This document shows positions 6,597 to 14,031 of a stretch of DNA of 22,524 nucleotides, in pieces. How positions within the stretch are numbered: position 1 is the first letter of the stretch; each line of letters begins with the position of its first letter. The notes beneath the pieces were generated by a model. That model saw nothing but the letters and a program-made list of their open reading frames with translations, did not search any database and was not told the origin of the DNA. This DNA comes from a virus, in the IMG/VR virus record IMGVR_UViG_3300030117_002091, positions 1 to 22,524 of that record; one strand, written 5' to 3'. The position numbers were made by a program, and so were the translations under genes.

Positions 6597-9236
6597 TTGG
6601 GATTTGTAGGAAAAGAACCAGCACAAGCAGCACTAACGTCAGATGATATAACTGATGGTGCTATTGTTAATGCAGACATTAATGCATCTGCAGCTATTGC
6701 TATGTCTAAAACTGCTTTTTCAGCAGGTACGGGTATAACACTATCTACAAATACATTAAATGTTGACGCAGCCCAAACAGGTATAACCTCCTTACTCGCC
6801 ACAGATATTAAGATTGGTGAGGACGACCAAACTAAAATAGATTTTGAAGACGCTAACAAAATAAACTTTTATGCTAATAATGCGAAAGAAGTAGAGTTAG
6901 CTGAGAATAGTCTTTCTCCCGGTACTAGTGATGGCACTGCTTTAGGAACTACAAGTTTGATGTGGTCAGATTTATTTTTGGCTTCTGCAGGGGTTATCAA
7001 TTTTAACAATGGGGACGCTACTCTTACACATGATGGCACTACAGGATTAACTATTGCGGCAACACCTATATCTATAGACTCAACTGGCGAGTTACACTTA
7101 AACTCTACAACTGGTGATATTAAACTTCAAGATGGTGGTACTGACCAAATTACTTTTGATTTAGATGGTACGGCTGGCGAAGTAATAATGAAACCAGCAG
7201 TTGATTCAGACGACTTAGTTATTTCACAATATGACGGAACAGAGGTTATCCGTATAGAAGACAACGCTAGTTTAGGATTAGTAGGCAATAAATTAAGCAT
7301 TGCTAACTCTTCTAGTGACGTAGTTATAAAACCTCTTACAGACGCTAAAGATATTATATTCCAACAATACGATGGTACAGAAGTAGCTAGAATAGAAGAT
7401 AATGCTACATTTAACGTTTCTTCTGCAGGTAAATTTGCTTATGCAGGAACTGCTGTAACAGCAACAGCCGCAGAACTAAACCTACTTGATGGTGGAACTT
7501 CTGTAGGTGGTTCAATAACACTTGCCGATGCCGATGGGGTTGTTGTAAACGATGGTGGAACAATGAAAACCATTCCAGCTTCTGATGTAAAAACATACAT
7601 TGGTAGTGCAGGACAATTTACAGCTACTGCAGCACAAGCAATAGATGCTGGAGATTCAGTTGGAATGGACGCTACTGGTAAAGTAGCTCCTATTGAGTTA
7701 GGACAAGGAGCTTGGATTGACCATGAGGGAGATAGACATTATGATTATGGAAGTAATTCTGAAAACTCTAATTTTGAATGGATTGATTCTGCCTATGACC
7801 CAGACACAGATAGACATTTAGTTGTTTGGTCAAATGCAGCATATGATGTTTGGTCAGTTGTAGTGGCTGGAAATGATGATGCTTCAAACTCTAATACTGA
7901 GGCAACCTTTGGTACTCCAGTTAAAGTTTATGATGGTGGTTCAGACAAACGCCCTTACTACCCCTTGGTCACATACGATACCACTGCAGATAGATTTTTA
8001 GTTTTTTATTACGTACAAGATAATAGTGATAATTATGACAGTGAAGCTAGAGCACGAGTAGGGACAGTAACAGGAAGTTCTACTAATAGTGTAGCTTATG
8101 GTACTGATACCCAACTTTTAAACCATCAAATGTGTTGGGACAGAATAAGTACTTACTGTGAAAGTGCAAATGTACATGTAACTGCTGGTAGAACCTTTTT
8201 ATATAATAGTGATAATAGTACTAATACAAGTAACCCATATTCTGTAAGTATAGTCGTTACAGGTGGTGGCACAAACACGCCTGCTTTGGGGAGTCAAACT
8301 GTTATTTCTGATGGGAAATATGGTAGTGGTACAGCAAGTGCTATTACTTGGGACGAAACTAATGATAGGGTAGTTTATATTCATTTGGATAATGGTAACG
8401 GGGATGATTATGCTCATGCTATAGCTTCCATTTCTGGTTCAACACTTACTTGGGGTGCCTATGCAGAGTTTGACACAACCCCAACTAGCTCAAGTCAATG
8501 TGGTAGTGCAGTTGTTCATGACCCAGAAACAAATAGATGTGCAGTTTTAGTTTCAAGAAGTGACCAAAACGACTGTGTTTTTTATGTGGCTAATGTAGCA
8601 AATTCTGGGCAAACTATGACAAGTATAACCTTACACGATACTAATGTTATAAGTGACAACTCTGAAAGTTCTGGAACAATGCAACTTCGTATGTATAGTA
8701 CTGCTAAAGCTGGCTTAGGGTTCTGTGCCCTCACAGATTACCAATCAAGCATACAATCATTTCAATTTCAAATTGATGCCGACAATAATGAAGTAGACAA
8801 AATTGGAACTGATGGAGCAGTTGGAGGTAGTTATAATTCAAGGACTACAAGTTATTATACTGTCGACAATGCCTTTACTATATTAGATGATACAGAAGTA
8901 AATGAAATGACTCTCTTTGCTCGTTCTAATACTAACTATCACATGAGATATAGCAACACAACATTTGCAGCTACTAGTAACGCAAATAAAATTGATTACT
9001 GGGTGGGAATAGCCGGAAGTGCTATATCTAAAGATGCTTCTGGAACTATTACAACTGTAGGAGGAAACGTGGGAGGCTTTAGTGGGCTAACTATAGGAGC
9101 ATATTATTCTGTTGGTTCTTCAGGTTCCTATACAGCAACAGATGCTAACAACACTACAAATGATTCTATAATGGTGGGTTTTGCAAATTCGGCTTCTACA
9201 ATACAAGTAACGGGAGCAATGGCTAATTATCAATAG
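6597..9236 (+). CDS. Tail fibre B, paralogue of fibre A, with a diverged propeller
   Basis: This 879-residue protein starts at TTG 6597, set by AGGAGG at 6582-6587 with a 9-base spacer. Residues 1-145 repeat the N-terminus of fibre A with few changes. Residues about 160-285 hold two copies of 'QYDGTEV.RIEDNA' (near bases 7186 and 7321), followed by AAELNLLDGG and an ADAD..D..K motif (near 7519). From about residue 395 to 790 I count seven repeats of propeller type, the clearest being AYDPDTDRHLVVW, TYDTTADRFLVFY, TWDETNDRVVYIH and VHDPETNRCAVLV. They lie near bases 7788, 7970, 8176, 8344, 8510, 8688 and 8870. The propeller sequence is largely unlike that of fibre A. The C-terminal cap (WVGIAGSAIS...) is again related. 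Likely a second receptor-binding fibre sharing one attachment point. Confidence 0.8.
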   Translation: MGFVGKEPAQAALTSDDITDGAIVNADINASAAIAMSKTAFSAGTGITLSTNTLNVDAAQTGITSLLATDIKIGEDDQTKIDFEDANKINFYANNAKEVELAENSLSPGTSDGTALGTTSLMWSDLFLASAGVINFNNGDATLTHDGTTGLTIAATPISIDSTGELHLNSTTGDIKLQDGGTDQITFDLDGTAGEVIMKPAVDSDDLVISQYDGTEVIRIEDNASLGLVGNKLSIANSSSDVVIKPLTDAKDIIFQQYDGTEVARIEDNATFNVSSAGKFAYAGTAVTATAAELNLLDGGTSVGGSITLADADGVVVNDGGTMKTIPASDVKTYIGSAGQFTATAAQAIDAGDSVGMDATGKVAPIELGQGAWIDHEGDRHYDYGSNSENSNFEWIDSAYDPDTDRHLVVWSNAAYDVWSVVVAGNDDASNSNTEATFGTPVKVYDGGSDKRPYYPLVTYDTTADRFLVFYYVQDNSDNYDSEARARVGTVTGSSTNSVAYGTDTQLLNHQMCWDRISTYCESANVHVTAGRTFLYNSDNSTNTSNPYSVSIVVTGGGTNTPALGSQTVISDGKYGSGTASAITWDETNDRVVYIHLDNGNGDDYAHAIASISGSTLTWGAYAEFDTTPTSSSQCGSAVVHDPETNRCAVLVSRSDQNDCVFYVANVANSGQTMTSITLHDTNVISDNSESSGTMQLRMYSTAKAGLGFCALTDYQSSIQSFQFQIDADNNEVDKIGTDGAVGGSYNSRTTSYYTVDNAFTILDDTEVNEMTLFARSNTNYHMRYSNTTFAATSNANKIDYWVGIAGSAISKDASGTITTVGGNVGGFSGLTIGAYYSVGSSGSYTATDANNTTNDSIMVGFANSASTIQVTGAMANYQ

Positions 9237-9275
9237 GAGATTTAAATGAGTAAAATTTTAGTAGCAAACGACACA
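9235..9275 (+). repeat. 41-bp direct repeat at small gene B start (copy 2)
   Basis: This is the partner of 6233-6273, with 38 of 41 bases identical. It lies 3002 bp downstream in the same orientation and at the same offset from the start codon. Confidence 0.85.
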
Positions 9276-10004
9276 CAAAGAATATGGGCTGTACACTCAG
9301 ACTCAGATACTTTAACTGCTGCAGAATTACAAACAGTAGCCACTAATTCTAGTGGGGTTGAAACAGCTATATACGCTATACCTAGTAGCAATTCAACAAT
9401 TTACAATAGCATAACTTTGCCGGGTGATTATGAAAATGGGAAATATTTATATAATGGTTCGGCTTTTGTAAGTAATTCTAAATGGGTAGACCCGGACACA
9501 GTACCAAAAGGACAACCCTGTGGAATGTTAAACGAAGATTTAGATGCATCTGAAACCGAAATAACTTGTAAAGTTATAACAGGCATATTTAATGGAGTAG
9601 CAGAAATTAATAAAAGCATTTTATTTGGGTCAATTAGTGAGGATTTAGATATATCAGAAACTGAAATAGATGTGTCAGATTCTTCTGCTTTAGTAATAAA
9701 TAGAGCATACAAAATAGATAATGAACAAATTTATGTTACTGCTATTAATAGTAATACATTAACTGTAACAAGAGGATATAACTCTACTACGGCGGCTACT
9801 CATAGTAATGGAGCGAACTTAAAAAATATAGTAACTAATAGTATTTATAAATATGATGCGTTAATTCAAATAGAAGGTTCTTCCGAAATTATGAGAGTGA
9901 CAAGTAAAGACAGTAGTGCAAATACTATAACAGTAGTTCGTGGAGTTGAGTCAACTACAGCAGCAACTCATAGTAATGGAAAGACTATTTATTATAGAAA
10001 ATAA
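9246..10004 (+). CDS. Fibre-cassette protein B (MSKILV family) with TV.RG modules
   Basis: This 252-residue paralogue of the 108-residue protein after fibre A has ATG 9246 with AGGAG at 9235-9239, overlapping the fibre B stop. Residues 1-85 are the shared part. The rest is built from a repeated beta module: a first half-copy (NEDLDASETEITC, from about base 9529), then a full copy (from about 9628) ending in LTVTRGYNSTTAATHSNG, and a third ending in ITVVRGVESTTAATHSNG (about 9856-10001). The same module is in the tail-tube and hub proteins of this phage. There is no signal peptide or membrane helix. Function is unknown; the modular build and the position suggest a virion surface or fibre-linked protein. 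Confidence 0.65.
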   Translation: MSKILVANDTQRIWAVHSDSDTLTAAELQTVATNSSGVETAIYAIPSSNSTIYNSITLPGDYENGKYLYNGSAFVSNSKWVDPDTVPKGQPCGMLNEDLDASETEITCKVITGIFNGVAEINKSILFGSISEDLDISETEIDVSDSSALVINRAYKIDNEQIYVTAINSNTLTVTRGYNSTTAATHSNGANLKNIVTNSIYKYDALIQIEGSSEIMRVTSKDSSANTITVVRGVESTTAATHSNGKTIYYRK

Positions 10005-10005
10005 A

Positions 10006-10013
10006 GTATAATA
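10006..10013 (+). promoter_or_regulatory. Candidate phage promoter -10 element (GTATAATA)
   Basis: GTATAATA begins 2 bases after the stop of cassette protein B, in a 59-base gap before the neck genes. No -35-like hexamer is evident at normal spacing. It is the same octamer as at 3411 and 11887. It would start a transcript for the neck and tail genes. Confidence 0.45.
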
Positions 10014-10020
10014 ACAAAGA

Positions 10021-10038
10021 CCCTTTAATAAAAAAGGG
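10021..10038 (+). other. Short stem-loop in the gap before the neck genes
   Basis: Arms CCCTTT (10021-10026) and AAAGGG (10033-10038) enclose a 6-base loop. No T-run follows on the + strand, so it is a poor intrinsic terminator. It sits 9-26 bases past the candidate -10 and would lie near the 5' end of the transcript, where it could protect the mRNA. Confidence 0.35.
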
Positions 10039-10063
10039 ATAAAGAACATAGGAGAAAAGAAAC

Positions 10064-10318
10064 ATGGCAGAGATAGATGTACAAAGTGAATTACAAGCTG
10101 TAGTTCAAAAAATGGAAGCTTTAATTGAAGATTTAAATAAAGTTAATGCTCGAAGAGAACAACTAGTTGGGCAAATACAAAACCTACAAGGTGTAGTAAT
10201 GTACCTTAGAGGAAAAGATGATACACCAGAAGTAATAAATGAAGGTGGGGTTCCAGAAGAAGTTGTAGAAGCAGCTAAAGAAGCAATAAAAGGTAAAACA
10301 GGAGATAAAGACTCCTAG
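10064..10318 (+). CDS. Small coiled-coil phage protein
   Basis: This 84-residue protein starts at an ATG with AGGAGA at 10050-10055. Residues 1-50 form a long amphipathic helix with heptad-like spacing (Leu, Val, Met and Ile against Glu, Lys and Gln), a likely coiled coil. Residues 52-84 are acidic, then Lys-rich and probably disordered. Its stop TAG (10316-10318) overlaps the SD of the connector gene. The helical coiled-coil type is unlike the beta proteins around it. Small coiled-coil proteins in this position may be neck or scaffold parts, but I cannot assign one. Confidence 0.55.
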   Translation: MAEIDVQSELQAVVQKMEALIEDLNKVNARREQLVGQIQNLQGVVMYLRGKDDTPEVINEGGVPEEVVEAAKEAIKGKTGDKDS

Positions 10319-10327
10319 GAGATATAA

Positions 10328-11443
10328 ATGGCAACAACGGCTGGGGCCGAATTTGATAAGGTTTTTACACATAACGGAAGTAGTTATACTGACGTTACAC
10401 TAGAAGCACAATCCCCTGCGGGAACTTCTTTTTCCGTTCTTGGTGCATCAAGTCATTATTTATATTTAGGGAATGATTCAAAATTTGATATGGCTATATT
10501 TGATGTTGATACTGCTGGAAGTTTAGGAGCGTTAACATGGCAATATTATAATGGAAGTGCCTGGACAACGTTTGTTCCAGCTTCTGCTAGATATCAATTA
10601 GACCCGGATGATAATGAGGGAGGGCAATATGATTTCTCAGAAGATGGTGCAGAAATATTTCCTCCTAACATACTTAGTGATTGGGCAACAGATGCAATAA
10701 ATGGTGAAACCAAATATTATGTTCGAGTAAGTACTGCTAGTGTTACCACTGCTCCTACGATAAAACGTATACAAATGAGGCCTTATGCTGCTTACTGTAC
10801 GACTCAAGACGTGTATAAGTTATTACAACTAAATAACGTTTTAAGTGGTACTGACTTTACAAGTTCTACCGTTCCTAGTAAAGCGTCTGTAGAACAATAT
10901 ATAATGGAAGCACAGTCTTATATAGATATGTTTACAAGAAAATCTTGGAGACCTAATTATGTTGCTAATGAGTACCAACAATTTAATTTGAATGGTTTTC
11001 ATTTAGATAAACCTGATGCATATAAAATTTTAAAACTAGAAATTTGGAATGGTGCTAATTGGGATGAAAAACGACAAGGTAGAACAAAAGATTTCTTTTT
11101 AGTTCCAGATACAAATATGGTACAATTTTCTAGATATTTCTTACTTCCAGCCAGGTTCACGTCTTACAACGCACCTGTATGGAGATGGGGTGGTGGAGAA
11201 TTCACTATGCCTATAAAAGTAACTTACCTACATGGTAGAGATATTCAAACTGATGTTAGACAAGGTGGAGTGGTACAAGATATTGCTAAGAAATTAGCCG
11301 CCATTGATGTAGCAAGAACCGCAGATTTTGGGGGTGCTATTGTAAGTGGTATGGATAGAATGGATATAGCAAGTAGGATTCAATCATGGCAACTAGAAAT
11401 AGAGGATAACCTAGATGCTATGAAAGCATTTGAGGTATTCTAA
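10328..11443 (+). CDS. Head-tail connector (gp6-like adaptor) with N-terminal beta domain
   Basis: This 371-residue protein has two parts. Residues about 156-371 look like the head-tail connector family (HK97 gp6 / SPP1 gp15 type): YCTTQDVYKLL, then an Ala/Glu helix VEQYIMEAQSYIDMFTRKSW, then beta strands and a C-terminal helical end. Family members form the ring that joins portal and tail, but are usually only 100-200 residues. Residues 1-150 form an added beta domain with YYNGSAWTTF and DWATDAINGETKYYVRV, a pattern seen in several phage tail and baseplate proteins. The SD AGGAGA (10317-10322) is shared with the previous stop. The next gene starts in a TAATG overlap, which supports a neck operon. 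The role is inferred from the family pattern and gene order. Confidence 0.7.
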   Translation: MATTAGAEFDKVFTHNGSSYTDVTLEAQSPAGTSFSVLGASSHYLYLGNDSKFDMAIFDVDTAGSLGALTWQYYNGSAWTTFVPASARYQLDPDDNEGGQYDFSEDGAEIFPPNILSDWATDAINGETKYYVRVSTASVTTAPTIKRIQMRPYAAYCTTQDVYKLLQLNNVLSGTDFTSSTVPSKASVEQYIMEAQSYIDMFTRKSWRPNYVANEYQQFNLNGFHLDKPDAYKILKLEIWNGANWDEKRQGRTKDFFLVPDTNMVQFSRYFLLPARFTSYNAPVWRWGGGEFTMPIKVTYLHGRDIQTDVRQGGVVQDIAKKLAAIDVARTADFGGAIVSGMDRMDIASRIQSWQLEIEDNLDAMKAFEVF

Positions 11444-11877
11444 TGGCTGAATCAATAGCAATAGATGATATTATGTCCGACATGGATAGTCAATGGAATG
11501 CTAGTAATGTAGCTAAACCAACGCTAACAACTGTAAATGGTGCTAATCAGCCGTTTCGTTTTGATTTAAACGTAGGTGACCATTTAATAGGAAGGACAGG
11601 AAACCCAGCTATAGAAGAAACTCCTATAGGAAATCATAAATATGGGAACAGAAACTATAGAGTAGAGATGGAGTTATATACATTAACTGGAAGGCAAAGG
11701 CTTTTTGATTTAATGGGAGAAGTAAGAAGGATTTGTCACGCCAGAAGACACTCATTAACTAATTTTCAGCGTATACAATTCTTGTCTTTCAACGAGGAAG
11801 TGGGAGAACAGGCTAGGATTTGGACTGGAACTTTACAGATTCAGTTAGAAAATAATGGCATTTTATTAGAAACTTAA
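11443..11877 (+). CDS. Tail terminator / tail completion-like neck protein
   Basis: This 144-residue protein starts in a one-base stop/start overlap with the connector. The core 'YRVEMELYTLTGRQRLFDLMGEVRRICHAR' (strand, then helix), followed by strands ending in WTGTLQIQLENN, matches the layout of the tail terminator / minor tail family (lambda gpU-like), whose hexameric ring caps the tail tube and docks it to the neck. Position between connector and tail tube is as expected for that job. The sequence is too short and diverged to be certain; a tail-completion adaptor is the main alternative. Confidence 0.55.
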   Translation: MAESIAIDDIMSDMDSQWNASNVAKPTLTTVNGANQPFRFDLNVGDHLIGRTGNPAIEETPIGNHKYGNRNYRVEMELYTLTGRQRLFDLMGEVRRICHARRHSLTNFQRIQFLSFNEEVGEQARIWTGTLQIQLENNGILLET

Positions 11878-11886
11878 GAAAAACGA

Positions 11887-11900
11887 GTATAATAATTTAT
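11887..11900 (+). promoter_or_regulatory. Candidate phage promoter -10 element before the tail tube gene
   Basis: GTATAATAATTTAT lies in a 51-base gap before the tail-tube gene. GTATAA (11887-11892) and TTATAC (11897-11902) form an inverted repeat. Thirteen bases (TATAATAATTTAT) are identical to 21179-21191, just upstream of the sigma gene start. No -35 box is seen. A separate promoter before the highly expressed tail-tube gene would make sense. Confidence 0.5.
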
Positions 11901-11928
11901 ACGATTTTATATATGGAGAAATTTTAAC

Positions 11929-14010
11929 ATGGCAATATATCGAAGTGACCAGGCACAACTAACATTTGCTGCTGAATCTGCACAAGGGGGAGACCCGGAG
12001 ATGATAGAGGGAACTCTAGCACGTTCTCCTATACCAACTTTAGGAGCTGCAGCTAGTGCAGGCGATAGAACTATAACACTAAGTGCTGAATTTACAAGAT
12101 TTAACACTTCGGCAAGTGCTGGAGTGCAACTTTACGCTGCTGTTGCAGACACTACCACTACAAGTGTTCAGATTGATAACAATGGTGGTGGAGACCCTCA
12201 ATTATATCTTGGGCAAGTTATACAAGTAAATAGTGAAAGTATGAGGGTTACAGCTATATCTGGTACAAGCAATAGAACAGCTACTGTAGTTAGAGGATAT
12301 GAAGGAACCACTGCGGCTACTCATTTAGATAATGCTGCAGTTAATACAAGATTTACCCCAGGAGATTTTATTAGAATAGGAACTCTTGCAGGTACCGTTG
12401 CAAACACATTAGTACCTCACGAAGTACGTAGAGTTGAAAGTCAATCTGGAACAACAGTAGTTTTAGACAGGCCTTTAGCTTTTGCCCATGCGAGTGGACA
12501 AAACGTAAGGTGTGTTTCTGATTCAGGTGCTGCTACAGCGGAAAGTGCGGCCGATATAAGAAACGATAATGATAAATATATTACATTTATTCCTGGTATA
12601 TATGAAACAGTAGATACCCCAGACCCAGAGATGAGTATTGAAGGAAGAAGATTCCTTAACACACAATCTAAAAGAAACTTTTCAGTTGCTTATGCAGGAC
12701 AACAAACCTTAACAGGGTCCGTGTCAGGTATTATGCTACTTAATGGGTGGCCTTTAAGATTTCCAATAGGTACAGTTAAAACAACTCCAGGGACTCTTGA
12801 AGCAGGAACAATTCTTTTGGATGGAGCAACCGTTAAGGGTGATATGTACTTTTCAGCAAATGGTGCTCAAATAGCTAATTTAGAAGCAGGGGATTATTTT
12901 AGGATTAGTGGGCAAGAAGGTGCAACAACTGATGGTTCTTTTTCTGAGGTAAGGCGAGTGGTATCTGAACCTACAGCAGATAATTTTAAAATAAACTACC
13001 CATTTCAATTTGACCATGTTGACGATTCTGTAATAAATGTGGTTGATTCTAGCAATACTTATTATGAGCATGTTATTGAAGAGGCAACTAACCTTGATAC
13101 AGTTTCATGGCATGTACATATGAAAGATAGTGATTCTGCTGCCGCTACTACTACAAAAGATTTTGATAGAAGATATGTAGGAGGAATGGTAGGTTCCTCT
13201 ACAATAACCGCAGAAGAAGGTGGAATGGTTACAATGTCTTGGGATAGTATAAACTTCCTTAATATGTTGCATAACCAATCAAACCAAAAAACTGTGGGTG
13301 CCGCAATAAATGATGAATACGTTGGTGCTAGTGTGGCAGCTAATATGCCTAGATTTGCTTTGATGCAATCTATTGATGATGCTGATATAGGTGAGCCTAG
13401 TCATAATGCAAACGCTGTTAATAACTCTACAGGTTATCCATCTACTCAACCATATTACTTTTCTGAAGGAACAATAAAGTTTTTTGGTCAAGAGTTTGCT
13501 AGAATTAGAAGTTTTTCCCTATCAATAACAAACAATGAAGAACCACGGTATTATATAGGTAAGCAAGGTGCCAAATCTAGAGGTCCTTATGAAATTAGAG
13601 AAGGAGCTAGAGATTACGGATTATCCGCTTCTGTGGCTTTACCAGATGCTAGTGTTGCGTCTGCAGCTACAGCTGCTAATGCTGACCAAGATGGTGCCTT
13701 AGAACTATTTAGACAATTACTTTTAGAAGGTGATTATGGTGATGGAACTAGTGGTAGCATGAATAGACAAGGTTTTTCTGCTACTATAAAGTTTGAACGT
13801 GGAACTAATGATTACATAATAATTGATATACCAGGTTCATCAACAGCTGGGTCACCAACATCTCCTAGTAGTTCACTAAATGGTCAAGGTATTTTTATAA
13901 ATTCAGCTCCTCATTCAATAACAACTGATAATCCATTTCAAATTGATGTTGATATGATATTTAGGAGTTTGAAAATTACTGTAAGAGATAACGTACCAGT
14001 ATATCCATAA
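11929..14010 (+). CDS. Major tail tube protein, enlarged by inserted domains
   Basis: This 693-residue protein lies where the major tail protein is expected, before the assembly chaperones. The start (YRSDQAQLTFAAES) and the block PGIYETVDTPDPEMSIEGRR near residue 220 fit the N-terminal part of a tube protein. Residues 517-575 (IRSFSLSITNNEEPRYYIGK...GPYEIREGARDYGLSASV) and 603-693 look like the tube beta-sandwich. Usual tube proteins are about 150-350 residues, so roughly half is extra. One insert at about residues 65-140 carries TATVVRGYEGTTAATH, the module also present in cassette protein B and the hub. The inserts would decorate the tail surface (inference). The ATG at 11929 has TGGAGA at 11914-11919. 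Confidence 0.7.
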   Translation: MAIYRSDQAQLTFAAESAQGGDPEMIEGTLARSPIPTLGAAASAGDRTITLSAEFTRFNTSASAGVQLYAAVADTTTTSVQIDNNGGGDPQLYLGQVIQVNSESMRVTAISGTSNRTATVVRGYEGTTAATHLDNAAVNTRFTPGDFIRIGTLAGTVANTLVPHEVRRVESQSGTTVVLDRPLAFAHASGQNVRCVSDSGAATAESAADIRNDNDKYITFIPGIYETVDTPDPEMSIEGRRFLNTQSKRNFSVAYAGQQTLTGSVSGIMLLNGWPLRFPIGTVKTTPGTLEAGTILLDGATVKGDMYFSANGAQIANLEAGDYFRISGQEGATTDGSFSEVRRVVSEPTADNFKINYPFQFDHVDDSVINVVDSSNTYYEHVIEEATNLDTVSWHVHMKDSDSAAATTTKDFDRRYVGGMVGSSTITAEEGGMVTMSWDSINFLNMLHNQSNQKTVGAAINDEYVGASVAANMPRFALMQSIDDADIGEPSHNANAVNNSTGYPSTQPYYFSEGTIKFFGQEFARIRSFSLSITNNEEPRYYIGKQGAKSRGPYEIREGARDYGLSASVALPDASVASAATAANADQDGALELFRQLLLEGDYGDGTSGSMNRQGFSATIKFERGTNDYIIIDIPGSSTAGSPTSPSSSLNGQGIFINSAPHSITTDNPFQIDVDMIFRSLKITVRDNVPVYP

Positions 14011-14031
14011 AATTAAATATAGGAGGTCTAA

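Noticed and set aside
3776-9236. Diversity-generating retroelement or invertible fibre switch
   Set aside because: No reverse transcriptase, template repeat or site-specific recombinase is seen, and the paralogues are direct and not inverted. The differences are spread over the whole propeller and are not adenine-specific.
10021-10038. Intrinsic terminator
   Set aside because: The stem is 6 bp with no T-run on the + strand, so termination is unlikely. It is kept only as a stem-loop.
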